From positions 1,178,001-1,242,000 of the forward strand of contig WUJK01000005.1 in NCBI GenBank assembly GCA_011317545.1: DNA of 64,000 nucleotides, given 5' to 3'. Shown in pieces: positions 22,685 through 34,600 of this stretch. The DNA is from Coniella vitis. Lineage: Eukaryota; Ascomycota; Sordariomycetes; Diaporthales; Schizoparmaceae. The notes below the pieces were generated by a model. It ran no database searches and was not told the DNA's origin. It was given only the letters and a program-made list of their open reading frames with translations. Both the position numbers and the translations under genes were made by a program. The stretch's first letter is position 1. Each line of letters begins with the position of its first letter.

Positions 22685-24565
22685 ATGGCACTTACCACAA
22701 TACTGGTCAGCACGTTTGCTCTCCTGAGCTGCGCATTACTTCTCCATACTGGAGTTTGTCTCCTGAGAAATTACCAAAAAGCTCGAAAGATGGGGATACC
22801 TATACGCGTTATACCCATCGGCCCACTCGACCCCATATAGATGTTGCTGGGCACAAAATGCATTACGCTTGTTCGGCGCCTGCCTGACAGGCTGGGCAAG
22901 AACAGGTTCACAAGGTATAACTGGCGGGGCTGGGAGTTGGCAGACCGGTGGAAAGACCACGAGGAAATGAGCAATGTCTTTATTCTTGTTAATCCGGGCC
23001 GCAACACCTTGTATATTGCTGATCCAGACGCCGTTATCGAGCTTTTGCGAAGGCCCAAAGATTCTCCTCATGATGCAAAACTCACTGGTATCTAAAACCT
23101 CCCCATTACGAAAACAAAATCAACTCCATCAGCTGATTCTTATCGAGCTATGCTTGATGTCTTTGGACCCAATATCTCAACTGCAAGTTCCAACTTCTCT
23201 ATCTTACGTACTCAATCCAACAGGTTTAGGTTCTACACATGAAGCATATGCTAATGGAGAAATGGCAAATTAGGCTCTGGAGATGACTGGCGTAAACAGC
23301 GCAAAATCACTGCTTCTTGTTTCAACGATCTGAACAATGAGATAGTCTGGTCCGAGAGCGTATCCCAAGCGCAAAGCATGGTCAATCACCGGGGCACAAT
23401 GCCTTCTGTTGCCAGTATCGCTGACGATACTCGCATCCTTGCGCTGAACGGAATGGCTCAGGCTGGCTCTGGCCAATCCTTCAAGTTCCGGGCCAGTAAC
23501 CACGAAAAGACAGCCACAGACTCGAACGAAGAAGCCGTTTAATTCAGTCACCGCGATTCCCTTCGGATTATGTTGGAAAACTGCATCCTCATCATGGCTC
23601 TCGGACCGCCATTTATCGCCAAATCATGGCTGCCAGCAAAATTCAGGCGCCTTCATCGAGCTTGCACATCATTCAAAGCACACATGGTTACTGTCTACGA
23701 AGAGGCTAAGCACAATCTCGCAGCAAATTCAGATAGTAAACAGCACAAAAAACAAGGAAATCTCATGGCCTCGCTCGTTTGTGCCTCTCAAGGGGCTGCT
23801 GCCGAAACTAGTGCAGAAGAATCCGCACCTTACCGTGGTGGCCTGACAAAATCTGAGATCTTTGGCAATATGTTTGTGTTCAACTTTTCTGGCCATGATA
23901 CGACTGCCCACACTTTTGCTTTTGCCATCTATTCCCTAGCAGCAGATCTGGAGATACAAGACTGGCTATTTGAAGAAACAAATGCCGTCTTTGGTGACAA
24001 GCCTGCCCAGGAGTGGACCGCTGGCGAGAGCTTCTCCTCTCTGCGGCACTGCCTCGCCGTGCTCTTCGAAATACTTCGCCTGTATCTCCCAGTACCTCCG
24101 GCCAAATGGACTGAGAATGCAACACAGAATCTGACAGTCGGCTCGAAGAATTTGATGATTCCGCCTCGGACCATGATCTGCCCGAGTTATGCTGCACTAT
24201 CAACTGATCAGAAGTACTAGGGTGCGGATGCGTTGACATGGCGGCCACAGCGCTGGATTCAGGAACGCGAAGAACAGTCAGTGGGCGAGGAAGAGATGAA
24301 TACTCCAGTTCATGGGACATTCCTAGGCTGGTCTGAAGGTGCACGAAACTGTCCAGGGCGGAAATTATCACAAGTGGAATTCGTTGCAACCCTTGCTGTG
24401 TTGTTCAAGGACTGGCGAGTCGAAGCAGTGCTGCGGGTTGGGGAAACCTTGACGGACGCGCAAAGGATGGTGTTGAGTCTAATCAAGGAAGATACAGAGT
24501 ATGTCTTGCTTATACAGTTGCTTCATCCAGAGCAATGTCCTTTAGTCTGGCATCGCAGGACGTAG
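22685..24565 (+). pseudogene. Cytochrome P450 pseudogene
   Basis: The P450 reading stays in one frame through most of 22685-24565 but is broken by stops at 22838, 23093, 23540 and 24218. Visible hallmarks are an N-terminal hydrophobic anchor, the FNFSGHDTTAHTF I-helix (about 23879-23920), EILRLYLP (ExxR), WRPQRW, and the haem loop WSEGARNCPGRK (about 24331-24366). Two stops replace expected Trp codons (after DPI at 22838, after QKY at 24218), consistent with TGG to TAG. Around 23183-23272 the reading is lost. A GC-AG intron beginning GCAAGT near 23183 and ending TTAG at 23274 could explain that part. The region 23093-23130 seems to need an indel. Intact P450s of this type are membrane-bound monooxygenases; this copy should be non-functional. 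Confidence 0.85.
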
Positions 24566-26979
24566 CTATGAAAGGAGTACACGCTCAAGAGGCCTCATTG
24601 CAAATACGGCGGCGGCTTCTCTGTAAATAACATCTTGAGGAATCTGATCGAAAGCAAGTTGGAGGGACCCAAGAACAAGACCGCAAGGAAGAAACCGACG
24701 CCTCTTCAGCCTGAGCCACTCGCTCGCATTCGGTTCGAATCGGGAGGTTTTCACCTTGCTGGAGTGGCCCTGCTCGTGAGTGGACTTTTATGTGAATGGT
24801 TTCCAGGGTAGGGAGTGATTTGCGGTGGCATCAACAGATTTGGTATGCTGCTTCGTATGCATTATAACCTTGTATACACTTGTAACTTCAAACCATGATG
24901 GTTGTTAAGAAAGCAATGCTGGGCTACATCAAGTTTGCCAAGAGCTTTAGATTGCGCCCTTCGTCTCAATTGCACTCTGGGACCTTCGTGGAGCGTGATG
25001 AATGCATCATACAGCTTGATATGAGGCGAGTCTTCTCGGCCAAATCCTTGCTTGCCTTGGTAACGGACAGACGATAGTAGATGGAAACCGCTGTTTCGGC
25101 ATGGCTTATCCACTGCTCGGCCGGGAAAGTCTGAGTATTATAACAAGAGAATGTACACGCCAGGCCATGCACACAGACGACTGGTTATCGGAGCTTTGAG
25201 CAGTGGCCGCACCAACTATTGTCACTGACAAGAGTGTTGTCGAGAATAGGAGAAGAGTTGTCAAGCGTATCGTCGTTGGCCACGACGCTGGCATAGTCGC
25301 AGGCTTCTGGCGCATACCTCACCAGAATCAAATACTTGATCGATGATGTTGTCGTCTTCGTCGGTGCCATTACAGCAATATTGTAGCTTTGTCTGTTGTC
25401 TACTCCGTCCATGTCAGCGACTTCTCTGAGTGGAGAAGGGGTCAACAATTGAATTAAAACACCACAGGGCTTGAATACCTTGTGTGTCGTGGTGTGCTCG
25501 TTCAGGCTGATGCATTGCATAATTTCTATCGTCCTGGTGAGAGTGATGCGGGTTAGTGTCGTTGCCAAAGCCCTAGCTTGCGTCAAAGTCACGAAGAGAG
25601 GGCATTCTTCTCATTGATCCACGATGGAGCAACAATGGTGAAGAGAAGAACGAGCCCAACAAACCAATCATCGATAGACATTGAAAACCAACAAATATGA
25701 CAAGAGCACCATGGATACAACAGGGCTGGCAGAAACTGCATGTTGTGGTTGACTAGAGTAACCGAATGCATCGTCCTCACAATGTCAGCCGCGAGTTTGA
25801 GCCCGAAATGTTGTAGCTTGCCTTTGCCTCAAGTGCCGAAATTGTATGGTATCTTTGCAATTGGGAGCCCTGTCCCGGATCGGCCAAGATCGTTGAGGAA
25901 GAGCAAATTGTTGATGTGGAACATTGTACCAAACAGGACAGGGGCCGGCCGCCTACCATTCAACAGAGGAGGATGAAACGTGTCGAGAAGATGTGTTGCA
26001 AGGGGGCGAGGGAGAGTAAAGCAAGAGAGATGCAGCAGACAAGCAACGGAGAAATAAAACGAAAACAAACCAGACATTGTTGCTGTTAGATGCTGAGTGA
26101 TCAGTGTACTTGGGCAGGTACCTACGTAGCTATGGAGCCTACTCAACTTGGTTGTGGCTTGCCATTTCCCGTTTCCCGTAGGTTTCCAGGTCTGCAAGGA
26201 AGGAGGGCCGAGTGCCCACGACTGAATAGCCTTGGAATATACACAATTGTGTACATAGTAAGTAGCAGTTGTAGAAATAAGCGCAGCCACAAATATGGTG
26301 CACATCTTCCTCATCTGTTTACCCCACAACGGTTTGTTGTGGCATGATGGAGTCGGTCTGGCAATAGTTCTACTTCGTTCACGCAGCCACGATACTGGCA
26401 ACTTCATAGATCTTCCTAGGCTATGGTGGTCATGTCTCACGAATGGCTTAGAGCGTGGCTCACGTGCTTCTGCCATCATCTGACGAGCCCATGATGTTCA
26501 GTAATTAGTTAGCAGCCTAAGATTTAACGGGAAGAAGGCACGTTGAGCACGAAAAGTGGTCAGCTGGAGAAAGAACTGCGTCGACTTTTCAAGCTTCGAC
26601 TTCGCGGAGCCAAGGACCTCGACGGCTCTGCCAGAAAGCCCAAACTTTCGGGCCTATCCGATCATGAGATGATAAATTGACGTTTGACCGTGTTCATAAT
26701 GAGGTCCCAGAGTTGTTTGTCTCACAAGCTCCCAATCATGTTTCGACAGCTGAAGTGGACTGGCAATGACCTAACCCTGCCAGGGCTACCTACGCAAGAG
26801 GTACCTAATGGAGAGGATTGGATCTCGAGCGCGTTGTGAAACCTTTGGAAATCGTGTGTGCCCAGCAATTGTACCGGTACATACGATAGTCGTATGACAA
26901 TTATTTCTCAATTTAGAGGTGTTATACTAATACAACAGTACAGGATATTCGTCAAATCATTCCAGTATAATCCCCCGAC
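24566..26979. other. Non-coding gap
   Basis: Several minus-strand frames (25185-25592, 25589-25780, 25829-26479) are open but do not join by credible splice sites and match no family I know. One starts with a hydrophobic leader (ATG at 26076), so a degraded small secreted or membrane protein is possible. I cannot support a gene. Confidence 0.45.
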
Positions 26980-27752
26980 TTAGATACCCCGGTGTGCCTC
27001 CTGGTGAGACACAGAACCGTGTCTTTCCGAGTGACCATGGTTATGATCGCCATGTTCAATGGATGGGTGACCAATGTGCTCTTTCAAAACGGAGGGTGGC
27101 ACCTGAGCCGCATCCCTTGGGTCACGGTGCGCGCCTTGGCCATATCTGTGCACCAAAGCTCCGGTTAGTTTTCCATCTCCTTGAGTTTGACCATGAGCAA
27201 ACATACACTTACTTACGACAGCGTCTTGTTTCCGCCAAAAGTCTTAGACCCATCCAAATCGCTGTCAATTCGCGGATCGGCCTTGTTTAGCATATCGCTC
27301 TTGTGAGGTCCAGCAGTGTTGGGCGCAGGGCCAGGACCGGTTCCAACGCCGCCTGCCGTGTTGTAACCGGTGTGTGTGCCAGTGCGTGAGTTGTCCGAGT
27401 CGATTCGCGGGTCCGCCGCGTTAGCCACACGGGTGCCATGAGGGCCGTGAGTGCCCACAGGGTCATTGTATCCGGTTGCGCCAACGCCGCCTGCCGAGCC
27501 GTAGCCGGTGTGCGTGCCAGTGCGTGAGTTGTCCGAGTCGATTCTCGGGTCCGCCGCATTAGTCACGCGGTTGCCATGAGGGCCATGAGTGCCCACAGGG
27601 TCATTGTATCCGGTTGTGCCAACACCACCTGCCGAGTTGTAGCCAGTGTGTGTGCCGGTGTGGGTGCCGGTGTGGGCACCGGTGTGGGTGCCGGTCTCGG
27701 AGTGCTTGTCGGAGTGCAGAACCTCCTTGACCTTGTTGACGATGCCAGACAT
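26980..27752 (-). CDS. Repetitive His/Gly/Thr-rich hydrophilic protein, two exons
   Basis: Exons are 27217-27752 and 26980-27145 on the minus strand. The 71-nt intron is GTAAGT...GCACAG, with branch CTAAC. The product is 233 aa. Residues 1-17 (MSGIVNKVKEVLHSDKH) form an amphipathic helix. Then come GTHTG repeats and two near-identical 46-residue units (AGGVGxTGYNDPVGTHGPHG...NAADPRIDSD), followed by a third diverged unit. The C-terminal exon is His-rich. It has no catalytic motif, no signal peptide and is almost wholly hydrophilic, so it is likely disordered and cytosolic. Similar SGxxNKVKxxLHSDK-start proteins with GPH/NxADPRxDSD repeats are common in filamentous fungi and often stress-induced. 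That family link is from memory and its function is unknown. Confidence 0.8.
27391..27666. repeat. 138-bp in-gene tandem repeat, 2 copies
   Basis: Units 27391-27528 and 27529-27666 are almost identical at the DNA level and encode the 46-residue repeats. The length is a multiple of 3, so copy-number change keeps the frame. Shorter 12-bp GTGTGGGTGCCG-type repeats follow at 27650-27695 and encode the GTHT units. Confidence 0.85.
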
Positions 27753-30147
27753 GTTGGATAGAGTTTATTGTGTGATAATAGGGGTATCAAGTTGTAGGAC
27801 AAGTTTTAAATGCTATCTCAAGATGTAAAGAGATTGGGTATCACGGTAGTAGTAGTAGGAATGTTGTTTCCCAAGGTTGTTGTTGTTGTTGTTGATGGTG
27901 GAAAGGGAAAGTTAAGCCCTGGACACGGGGAAGCCACAGGTCTTATATGTGCTTGATCCAAAGCCTCCTGACAGAGCAAGAGCGTTCAGTCTGGAAGAAG
28001 AATTGCATCATCGCGATCCATTGCAAGGTTGGCAACATCCCAAAGCGTGCAATGCTAGCCTGTTCAAACAAGTTTGTCCTCTGCCCCGACCAAGACCAGA
28101 AGGAAAATACCATGCAGGGTCCCTTCAGGCGGCCTCATCGTCATTGCGCTTTGTCTTGGACAACGAGTACAAGGTAACTGTTGGTTCCACCTAACGGTGA
28201 AGGTTGGCCGTCATAATGCTATTTGCGTATGGTGGAAGTGTAAATCTGTTACCAACATGTTACTACCATTGGAAAGTGCACTGTAGTGCCAAGAGCGCGA
28301 GATGGAGCAAGACCTTGCCTGTGAGAATGGGAATTCTTGATTGGCGCCCCTCCTTCCAAGCATGTGACACTATGGCTTTCAAGGATCACCGTGGGGCGAG
28401 TAAGTACCGTCTGCATAGCTCTATCTTCTGCGCTTTGCACTAGTTAGACGCTTTGACAATTGTCCAGCTTGGAAGTGCTCTGTCCCCAGGTTACCAATTA
28501 CCAACCCTGCCAACCCAAAGCCTGCAATCGGCAGCCCGAGGCTGTGGTCTCAGGCTACCCCAGAAAGCCCCCCGGAGTGTCACCAGAGAACCATTAAGCT
28601 GCCGCGTGCAGGTCCCATCGTGTGGATATGACGATGCTGACGGTTCAATAAAAGGCTAGGCTACAGGGGTTGGTATGCCGCTAGGACGTTGTGCCGCCAT
28701 CTTTTTTGTCTCTATTTGAACATCCAAAGTTTGGACTTTCCGCTTGTCTTGGTCCAGTGTTCCACCGTACCTCGCTGCATAAGCACCACACAAAGCCTGC
28801 ACCAGCCGCAGAGTACTATGCAATGCAGTAGATAGTAGAATGGCCTGAGAAGGGACAGGCCAAGAGGCAAATGTCAGAAACGGCGGCCCTGGCATGGAAA
28901 TGTCGTCAATGTGAGAGCAGAGGTTGCTCAAATTAGCAACCGCTGCAACACTGGGGCGACGCAGATGCGCGCAGGGGGCCAGCGCGGGTGACTGGGATGC
29001 AACGTCGATCTTTGTGGCGTTAGCTGACCAAGTACCTGCACAGCCGCAATAAGAAGATCCCACCTTCTGCTAAGTGCGCAGCTGCCAGGCCTGGCTCCCG
29101 CACCCGGCCCTGATACTTTCAAGCCACAATGCAGGGGTACTATGGCAGAGCTCAGAGGCACTGACGACACTACATCGTCATAGCCTGTCCAGGACGCACC
29201 TGCCAAGTACCGGTATGTTTGTGAATGGTCACAATAATAGATGGATGGGGATATTGTAGCCGCAAATCTCGCGACGTTCACTACCGAGCATCTGCTAAAA
29301 GTATCATCGTATTTTTTCGATGTTACTGCTGGCTAGCTTTCCAAGGTACTTCTACTACTTGGTAACAAAACAGCATTTGACGTGGCCACGAGTCGTAAAC
29401 CCCATGTGGGGATCACCTTGAATTACCTTAAGTTTATAACCGGTCTAGAACAGGAGACGGCCCTGGTAGGCTGTGGCAGTATGTTTTTCGGCACTGTCAA
29501 TCGTGTACTATAACGCAGGCCTGGCAGTGTATGTATGTATGTCCCTTGCACATCCATGCTGGCGTTCAGCAAACAGGCTCTCAGCTTCGTGTCTTGATAC
29601 GGATCGAATGGAGTGCATAATACATTGTAAAGAAAAGTCCAATCTCTCGTCAACAAGATTGTACACTTGCTGACATGTATGACTGCGCCCTCCCTTTGAC
29701 TCTGGAGTACGCACAAGGTAAAGATTGGCGTGTAGATAATGTCATTGCAACGACTGGAATTCCGGATCATTGGCCGATCAAGTACATAGTGATAGATATT
29801 ATCAGCAAACCCATACATGATACCGCCACCATACATTGCATACATGTGCAGTCGCCCACCACGCAATATGGTACACGAATTTCTCCTCTCGACAGCGGGG
29901 ACGGACTTGTTCATGCAGGTAGATCGGTAAATCGCTGGCGTCGCATTACGTCATAAAGTGCAGAAAGTACCTAGGACAGGAAACAGCTCCTAACACAGGT
30001 CGACAAAACGGACGGCTCCTCGACCCATGCTTGGAATCTTTGCAATTCATTTTTGAAAAAGAAAACGTTCGCTAATCACCACAATACTATCTACAAATTT
30101 GAGCAAAATTGAAGCAGTAACTACTCCCCAAGAAGGTCCAAAAATGA
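27753..30147. other. Non-coding gap
   Basis: Upstream of the repetitive protein are GTAGTAGTAG and (GTT)n microsatellites (27847-27895), probably promoter or leader. The frames at 28656-29063 (minus) and 29423-29956 (both strands) are open but lack compatible splice sites or known domains. No gene can be supported. Confidence 0.5.
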
Positions 30148-30255
30148 TGGACACACTGGGAATCGAACCCAGGACCACTCCCAATTGGACACTGCTCACT
30201 AATTGCTTAGTAAGCACCATGCTAAGGGAGTATTATACCACTAAACCATGCGCCC
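30148..30255 (-). tRNA. tRNA-Ala(AGC) with intron
   Basis: On the minus strand GGGCGCA pairs with TGTGTCC (two G-T pairs) as the acceptor stem. The D arm is GTTTAGTGGTATAAT. The anticodon stem CTCCC/GGGAG surrounds TTAGCA, giving anticodon AGC. An intron of about 33 nt sits after position 37, the canonical site. The T arm is CTGGGTTCGATTCCCAG. Discriminator A is followed by TCATTTTTGG, a polymerase III terminator. Confidence 0.9.
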
Positions 30256-30493
30256 CTGTTTGTTGAAGTATAGTTTCTTAACATTTATTATAGCCAGCAA
30301 ATTCAATAAGAACTAAGGAGAAATGCCCAAACCACGAATTTGGGGTCTTGTGCAATAAGAACTGTATGCTACCAGTGGGCTTTATTAAACGCTGGCTTAT
30401 ATCTACTACGTGGCTCGGAAGGTACTATAGCACCTGGTTTGAATGCTTTGGTAATATTACTGCTGTGGCTGCATAATCTTGGTTATGCAAGCA

Positions 30494-30521
30494 GAGTATT
30501 ATACCACTAAACCATGCGCCC
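30494..30521 (-). pseudogene. tRNA-Ala 5'-half relic
   Basis: 28 bp repeat exactly the 5' half of the tRNA-Ala 240 bp away, from the acceptor through the D arm. It then reads into TGCTTGCAT, which resembles an alanine TGC anticodon arm. No matching 3' half follows. Sequence beyond the 5' end also resembles the flank of the intact gene, so this is a diverged duplication. Confidence 0.65.
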
Positions 30522-30640
30522 TTATTAGGGTTTCTTGCTTACTGGTTGTAAACATTTCTTATATATCTCCATACACTCAATTCACCAACTCATTCTTTCC
30601 ACCTTTTTCAATATCTTTACCAGAAACCCGAGTCTTGAAT

Positions 30641-31187
30641 TGTTATAGGCCCTCGATAATTGTGCAGTACTCGGCACTCGGCACCTCGTAGTTGTTGACT
30701 TGTAACTCCATAGATGGGAAGCATATATGTAATGATCCTTGCCTGAATCCCTGATTCCGGAAGTACCTGTGAGTTGTATATTAGTAGGAGGGGGAAATAT
30801 ACCTTTAAGTCTTCGTACGTTTCTGTATAATATTAAGTATCACAAGAGATCAAGAGGGATTACCCTATTACCAAAAGTAATACTTAGATTTATAACTAAA
30901 GACTATAAGGAAACTATCTAATATTAAGCCGTAAACTCCTATCCTTATATCCTTCCGTTATAGTGCTTATTAATATATAGCTTATTAATGCTTACTAGTG
31001 CTTACTAATATTCTGGTGAGTAGTGGTGATCTCTAGTGATCCAATGTAGCACTTTGGACCCTAACCCTGATTATGCTACTCTGTGTTCTTATATAAGAGA
31101 TCCCCATCGGTCCGTTGAGGTTCCGATTTGCTGGCATATGGTTGCGCTGGCCTGTTCCTGTGACCTGCATGTTCATGGGTCATAACA
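30641..31187. repeat. Possible LTR relic
   Basis: The 547-bp segment starts TGTTATAGG and ends GTCATAACA, giving TG...CA ends with a short inverted repeat. No 5-bp target duplication matches (TGAAT left, ATATA right), and no partner LTR is seen. This is suggestive only. Confidence 0.25.
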
Positions 31188-31623
31188 ATATAACTCCAAA
31201 CCAGTAAAAAGAAGAGCAATGGAACGGGTAACAAAGTTCAATCAGCAAACAGGACTTCCAAGGAAATGATTAAAAGAATTGCCGAATTTAGTCAAGATTA
31301 GTATAAGTGGTGAACAAGAGGAGGAAGAGGAGGCGAGGCTTCGCAGCAAGATATGTAGTGTCAATGAAGCGCGAGGTATGCACTCCCTGAGCGATCCTTT
31401 CGTACAGTAGTGTTACCATACACGCCTGTTGCTCTCGCTGGATAGTTTGGGCTGACTTCAATGCTTACACCGACAAAACGCACTCGCATGCCAGACCATA
31501 TGTGGCAACCAGAGAGAGCCAAAGAAACACCTTGACCTCAAGAGTCAGGCTTGGGAGTTAAGATTGCAGGTAACTTCTATCTTGAAGTTATCAAAGGAGT
31601 GATATGCTCAGAATATATCTAAC

Positions 31624-34600
31624 TTAATCCCTACTTATCAAAGGCAAATGTAACTCTTTATAGTCTGTTAATACTCCGTCCAAGTATTCTAATAAAGCAT
31701 CGTTCAGCCCAACATTTTTTGCAGCCCGGATCCAGTCGTCCAGATTCATCTCGGTGAATTTGTTACCATATTCCCTTTCCATATAACCCAGAAGTTCCTC
31801 CGGGGGTATCTTGACATCGTTGCAATGGTGTACGAACGAAGGTTGGGGTGTTTCTGAGGCAGAATCAACGAGACACGAAACGGAGTCAAGAGCAATCTTG
31901 GTCAAGTCTCTCCCAACACGCTCCACGGGCACCAAGTCGAAGGCGCCATGGACTTTTAAGCGCGGTGCGAAGACAGGTACAGCTCCTAGGATATTGGAGT
32001 AGCGTATCACGGCACTGATAAGATCCTGTTCAGGAGCACCCGGGCCAACGATACTCGCAACGCGATGAATATAGGTCGGGACGCCATAACTCAAAGTCAC
32101 GCGTTCGAGCAGCGCCTCGCCAATCCATTTAGAGAGTGCATAGCCGTTAATACTGTCCTGAATCTTGGATGAAATAACAAGATCCTTCGTTGTGGAGGTT
32201 GGGCCGAGCGAGTGTATTTGCTCTTGTTCGTCAATATTCGGCGGCAGCAGCCCAGCTATGGAGGCGGTTGAGACAAAATGCAATGGGACACGCCGTCTGA
32301 GTGCCATGACGCACAACGCCTGCGTACTCAAGACGTTGGAGGCTCGGAGAGCGCCGTCATATGACTCGAGGAAAGAAACACGAGCACCGTTGTGGATGAT
32401 GAGGTCGATGTTGCTGGCGAGCGATTCAAAGACCTCTTCGGACAGTCCGAGCAGAGGTTCTTCCAGGTCGCCCCGATGCTCTATGACCTTGTCACTAACG
32501 ACCACTGCGTGGCGACCTGGCCGCAGTGCCACACAGTGGATCTTGGCGACGCGTGGGTCAGAGGCGAGTTGTTGCAGGATGTGCCCTCCTAGGAATCCCG
32601 TCGCTCCTGTAAGGAGGACTTGATACGTGGGGCCCGATCCAGCGGATAAAGTAGCACAATTCCATGAAGCAGAGGGCGATATACCCTGAAGAAGGCCGCT
32701 GACCTCGGTGGTCCAATCTTCTTTCAATATTTCAACGTGCGTTTCTTCTTTCTCCGCTCGATGAGGTACGACCCTTGCCGCCATGCTGCTAAGCCTGCGA
32801 AGCTGGAACAGTTCCGGAAGGGTTAAAGAGATCCCAAACATTGACCTGATAGTTGCGCGAAGCTTGATGGCCAGAATAGAATTTCCACCAACTTGGAAGA
32901 AGTCAGAGTCAGAATCGATCTCAATTGGCAGTGAGCTGGCATCCGCTTGCGATTCCCACGCCCCAAGCACGGCTAGCCAGGCCTCCTTCATGCGCGACTC
33001 GGTAGCCGTCAAAGCCCGACGATCCCGGCCATCAATGGGAGATTGATGTAGGCCAGGTTGCGTTGTTATGGGCAACTTGTCAATGGCTCCTCTGTCCAAC
33101 TTCCCATTGACATTCCTAGGAAGCTCTTGCACCGGTATGACGATTGAAGGGCACATGTGCGAAGGAAGAGGTAATTGCGTCCTTAGATGCTCGACAACCT
33201 GGGAACGCCGCGTCAGGGAGAACTCGGCGTCAAAAACAATGAAAGCAACAAGGACCTCGAATGGCAGTGCGCGCAAGGATACTGCGGCTGCCGTGAGTGC
33301 GCCAGCTGACGCGCGGATCATAACATTGGCCACTTCCTCGAGCTCAACGCGCATGCCGCGTATCTTGACCTGACCGTCACTGATGCGTCCCAGCAGATTG
33401 ATCGACGTGTCTGGCAGAAGGCGTCCATAATCACCAGAGCGGTAGACACGAAATTTTTCACAGACTGCAGACCCGCTTGACTGGAAGGGTTTTGGAAGGT
33501 CCAAAAAACGAAGTTCTGTCTCTTCGGGGCGATTCAGGTAGCCCAGAGCTACGCCCTCACCAGCAATCAAGACTTCGCCCGGGAAGCCGATGGGAAGTGG
33601 CCTCATTTCCGCATCCACAATCAAAACAGAGTATCCGGGCATTGGATAGAGGAAATCGCTCGTGATCTCAAAATCCTTCTCTGTCCGGTAAGGAACCTCG
33701 CCTCTTCCGACAGCGATCGTGACCTCTGTGGGCCCATATACGTTGACAAACTGCAACTGCATCAAGTGAAGTTTCTGAAAACTCTTTCGCAATTGGTACG
33801 TGAGCTTCTCTCCACCAGAGAAGGCGAGACGCCACTTTGTACATTTACGAAGAGTTGGCAAGCCGTAATTCAGCAATGTGAGGTATTCCGAAGGACATCC
33901 GACTGTGAAAGTGATTCCGTGCTCCAGCATCACATCAGCGATGCACGTTGGATCTCCACGGGCCTCTCTACCTACCACGACCAAGGCTCCACCGTTGCAG
34001 AGTGCATGGAAGATCTGGTCGAGACAGAAGTCAAAGCCCGGAGACGTCTGGTGTAAAACAACATCATGACAGTTGAGTCCAAATAGCGAAGTGTTGGCTT
34101 TGATATGTGAGTACAGGTTGTTGTGGCTAAGCAAAACGCCCTTTGGCACGCCAGTAGATCCACTGGTGTAGAGAATGACGGCGGGCTGATCAAGAGCGCT
34201 TCTATTCTCTATCAGCGGTGATTTGTCGTAAGCTGCAGAGATATCGTCTAGGTTCAGCACTTGTGCTGATAAAGGGCCCGCAAGCCGATAAGTTAGGTCC
34301 TTGGTCAGTGTGTGGCAAATCAGCACTCGGGGCCGACAATCTGAGAGCATGACTTCAAGCCTTTCTTCTGGGTTGCGCAGGTCCAGGCCTATGCAAACAA
34401 ATCCAAGGCGCAGAATTGCAAGCACAGTACAAACGTAGTCAGCCGTTGGGTGTATGAGCGTGCCCACGATAACTGGGCCGGCAGAGGAGCCTTTCTTAAG
34501 GTAGGCGTCCTGCCGGCCGAGGCATTCTGCAAGTCGTCGCGCAATGTGGTTTATGGAACTCATCATTTTTGAGTATGTGAGTTTCTTTCCGTCGTGGTCG

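Larger units (their letters stand above)
30256..31623. other. AT-rich non-coding gap with tRNA and LTR relics
   Basis: There is no gene. It holds the second tRNA half copy (30494-30521), an AT-rich block (30780-31020) and a possible LTR listed separately. A purine-rich (GAGGAA)n-like stretch lies at 31318-31340. The end of the PKS-NRPS follows. Confidence 0.55.

Noticed and set aside
25185..26479. Chain of minus-strand frames, one with a hydrophobic leader
   Set aside because: I could not join them with compatible GT-AG sites and saw no known domain. A degraded gene remains possible.
28656..29281. Two overlapping minus-strand frames that look like exons
   Set aside because: The tempting donor (GTGCAG/GTACTT) and acceptors give incompatible phases and stops.
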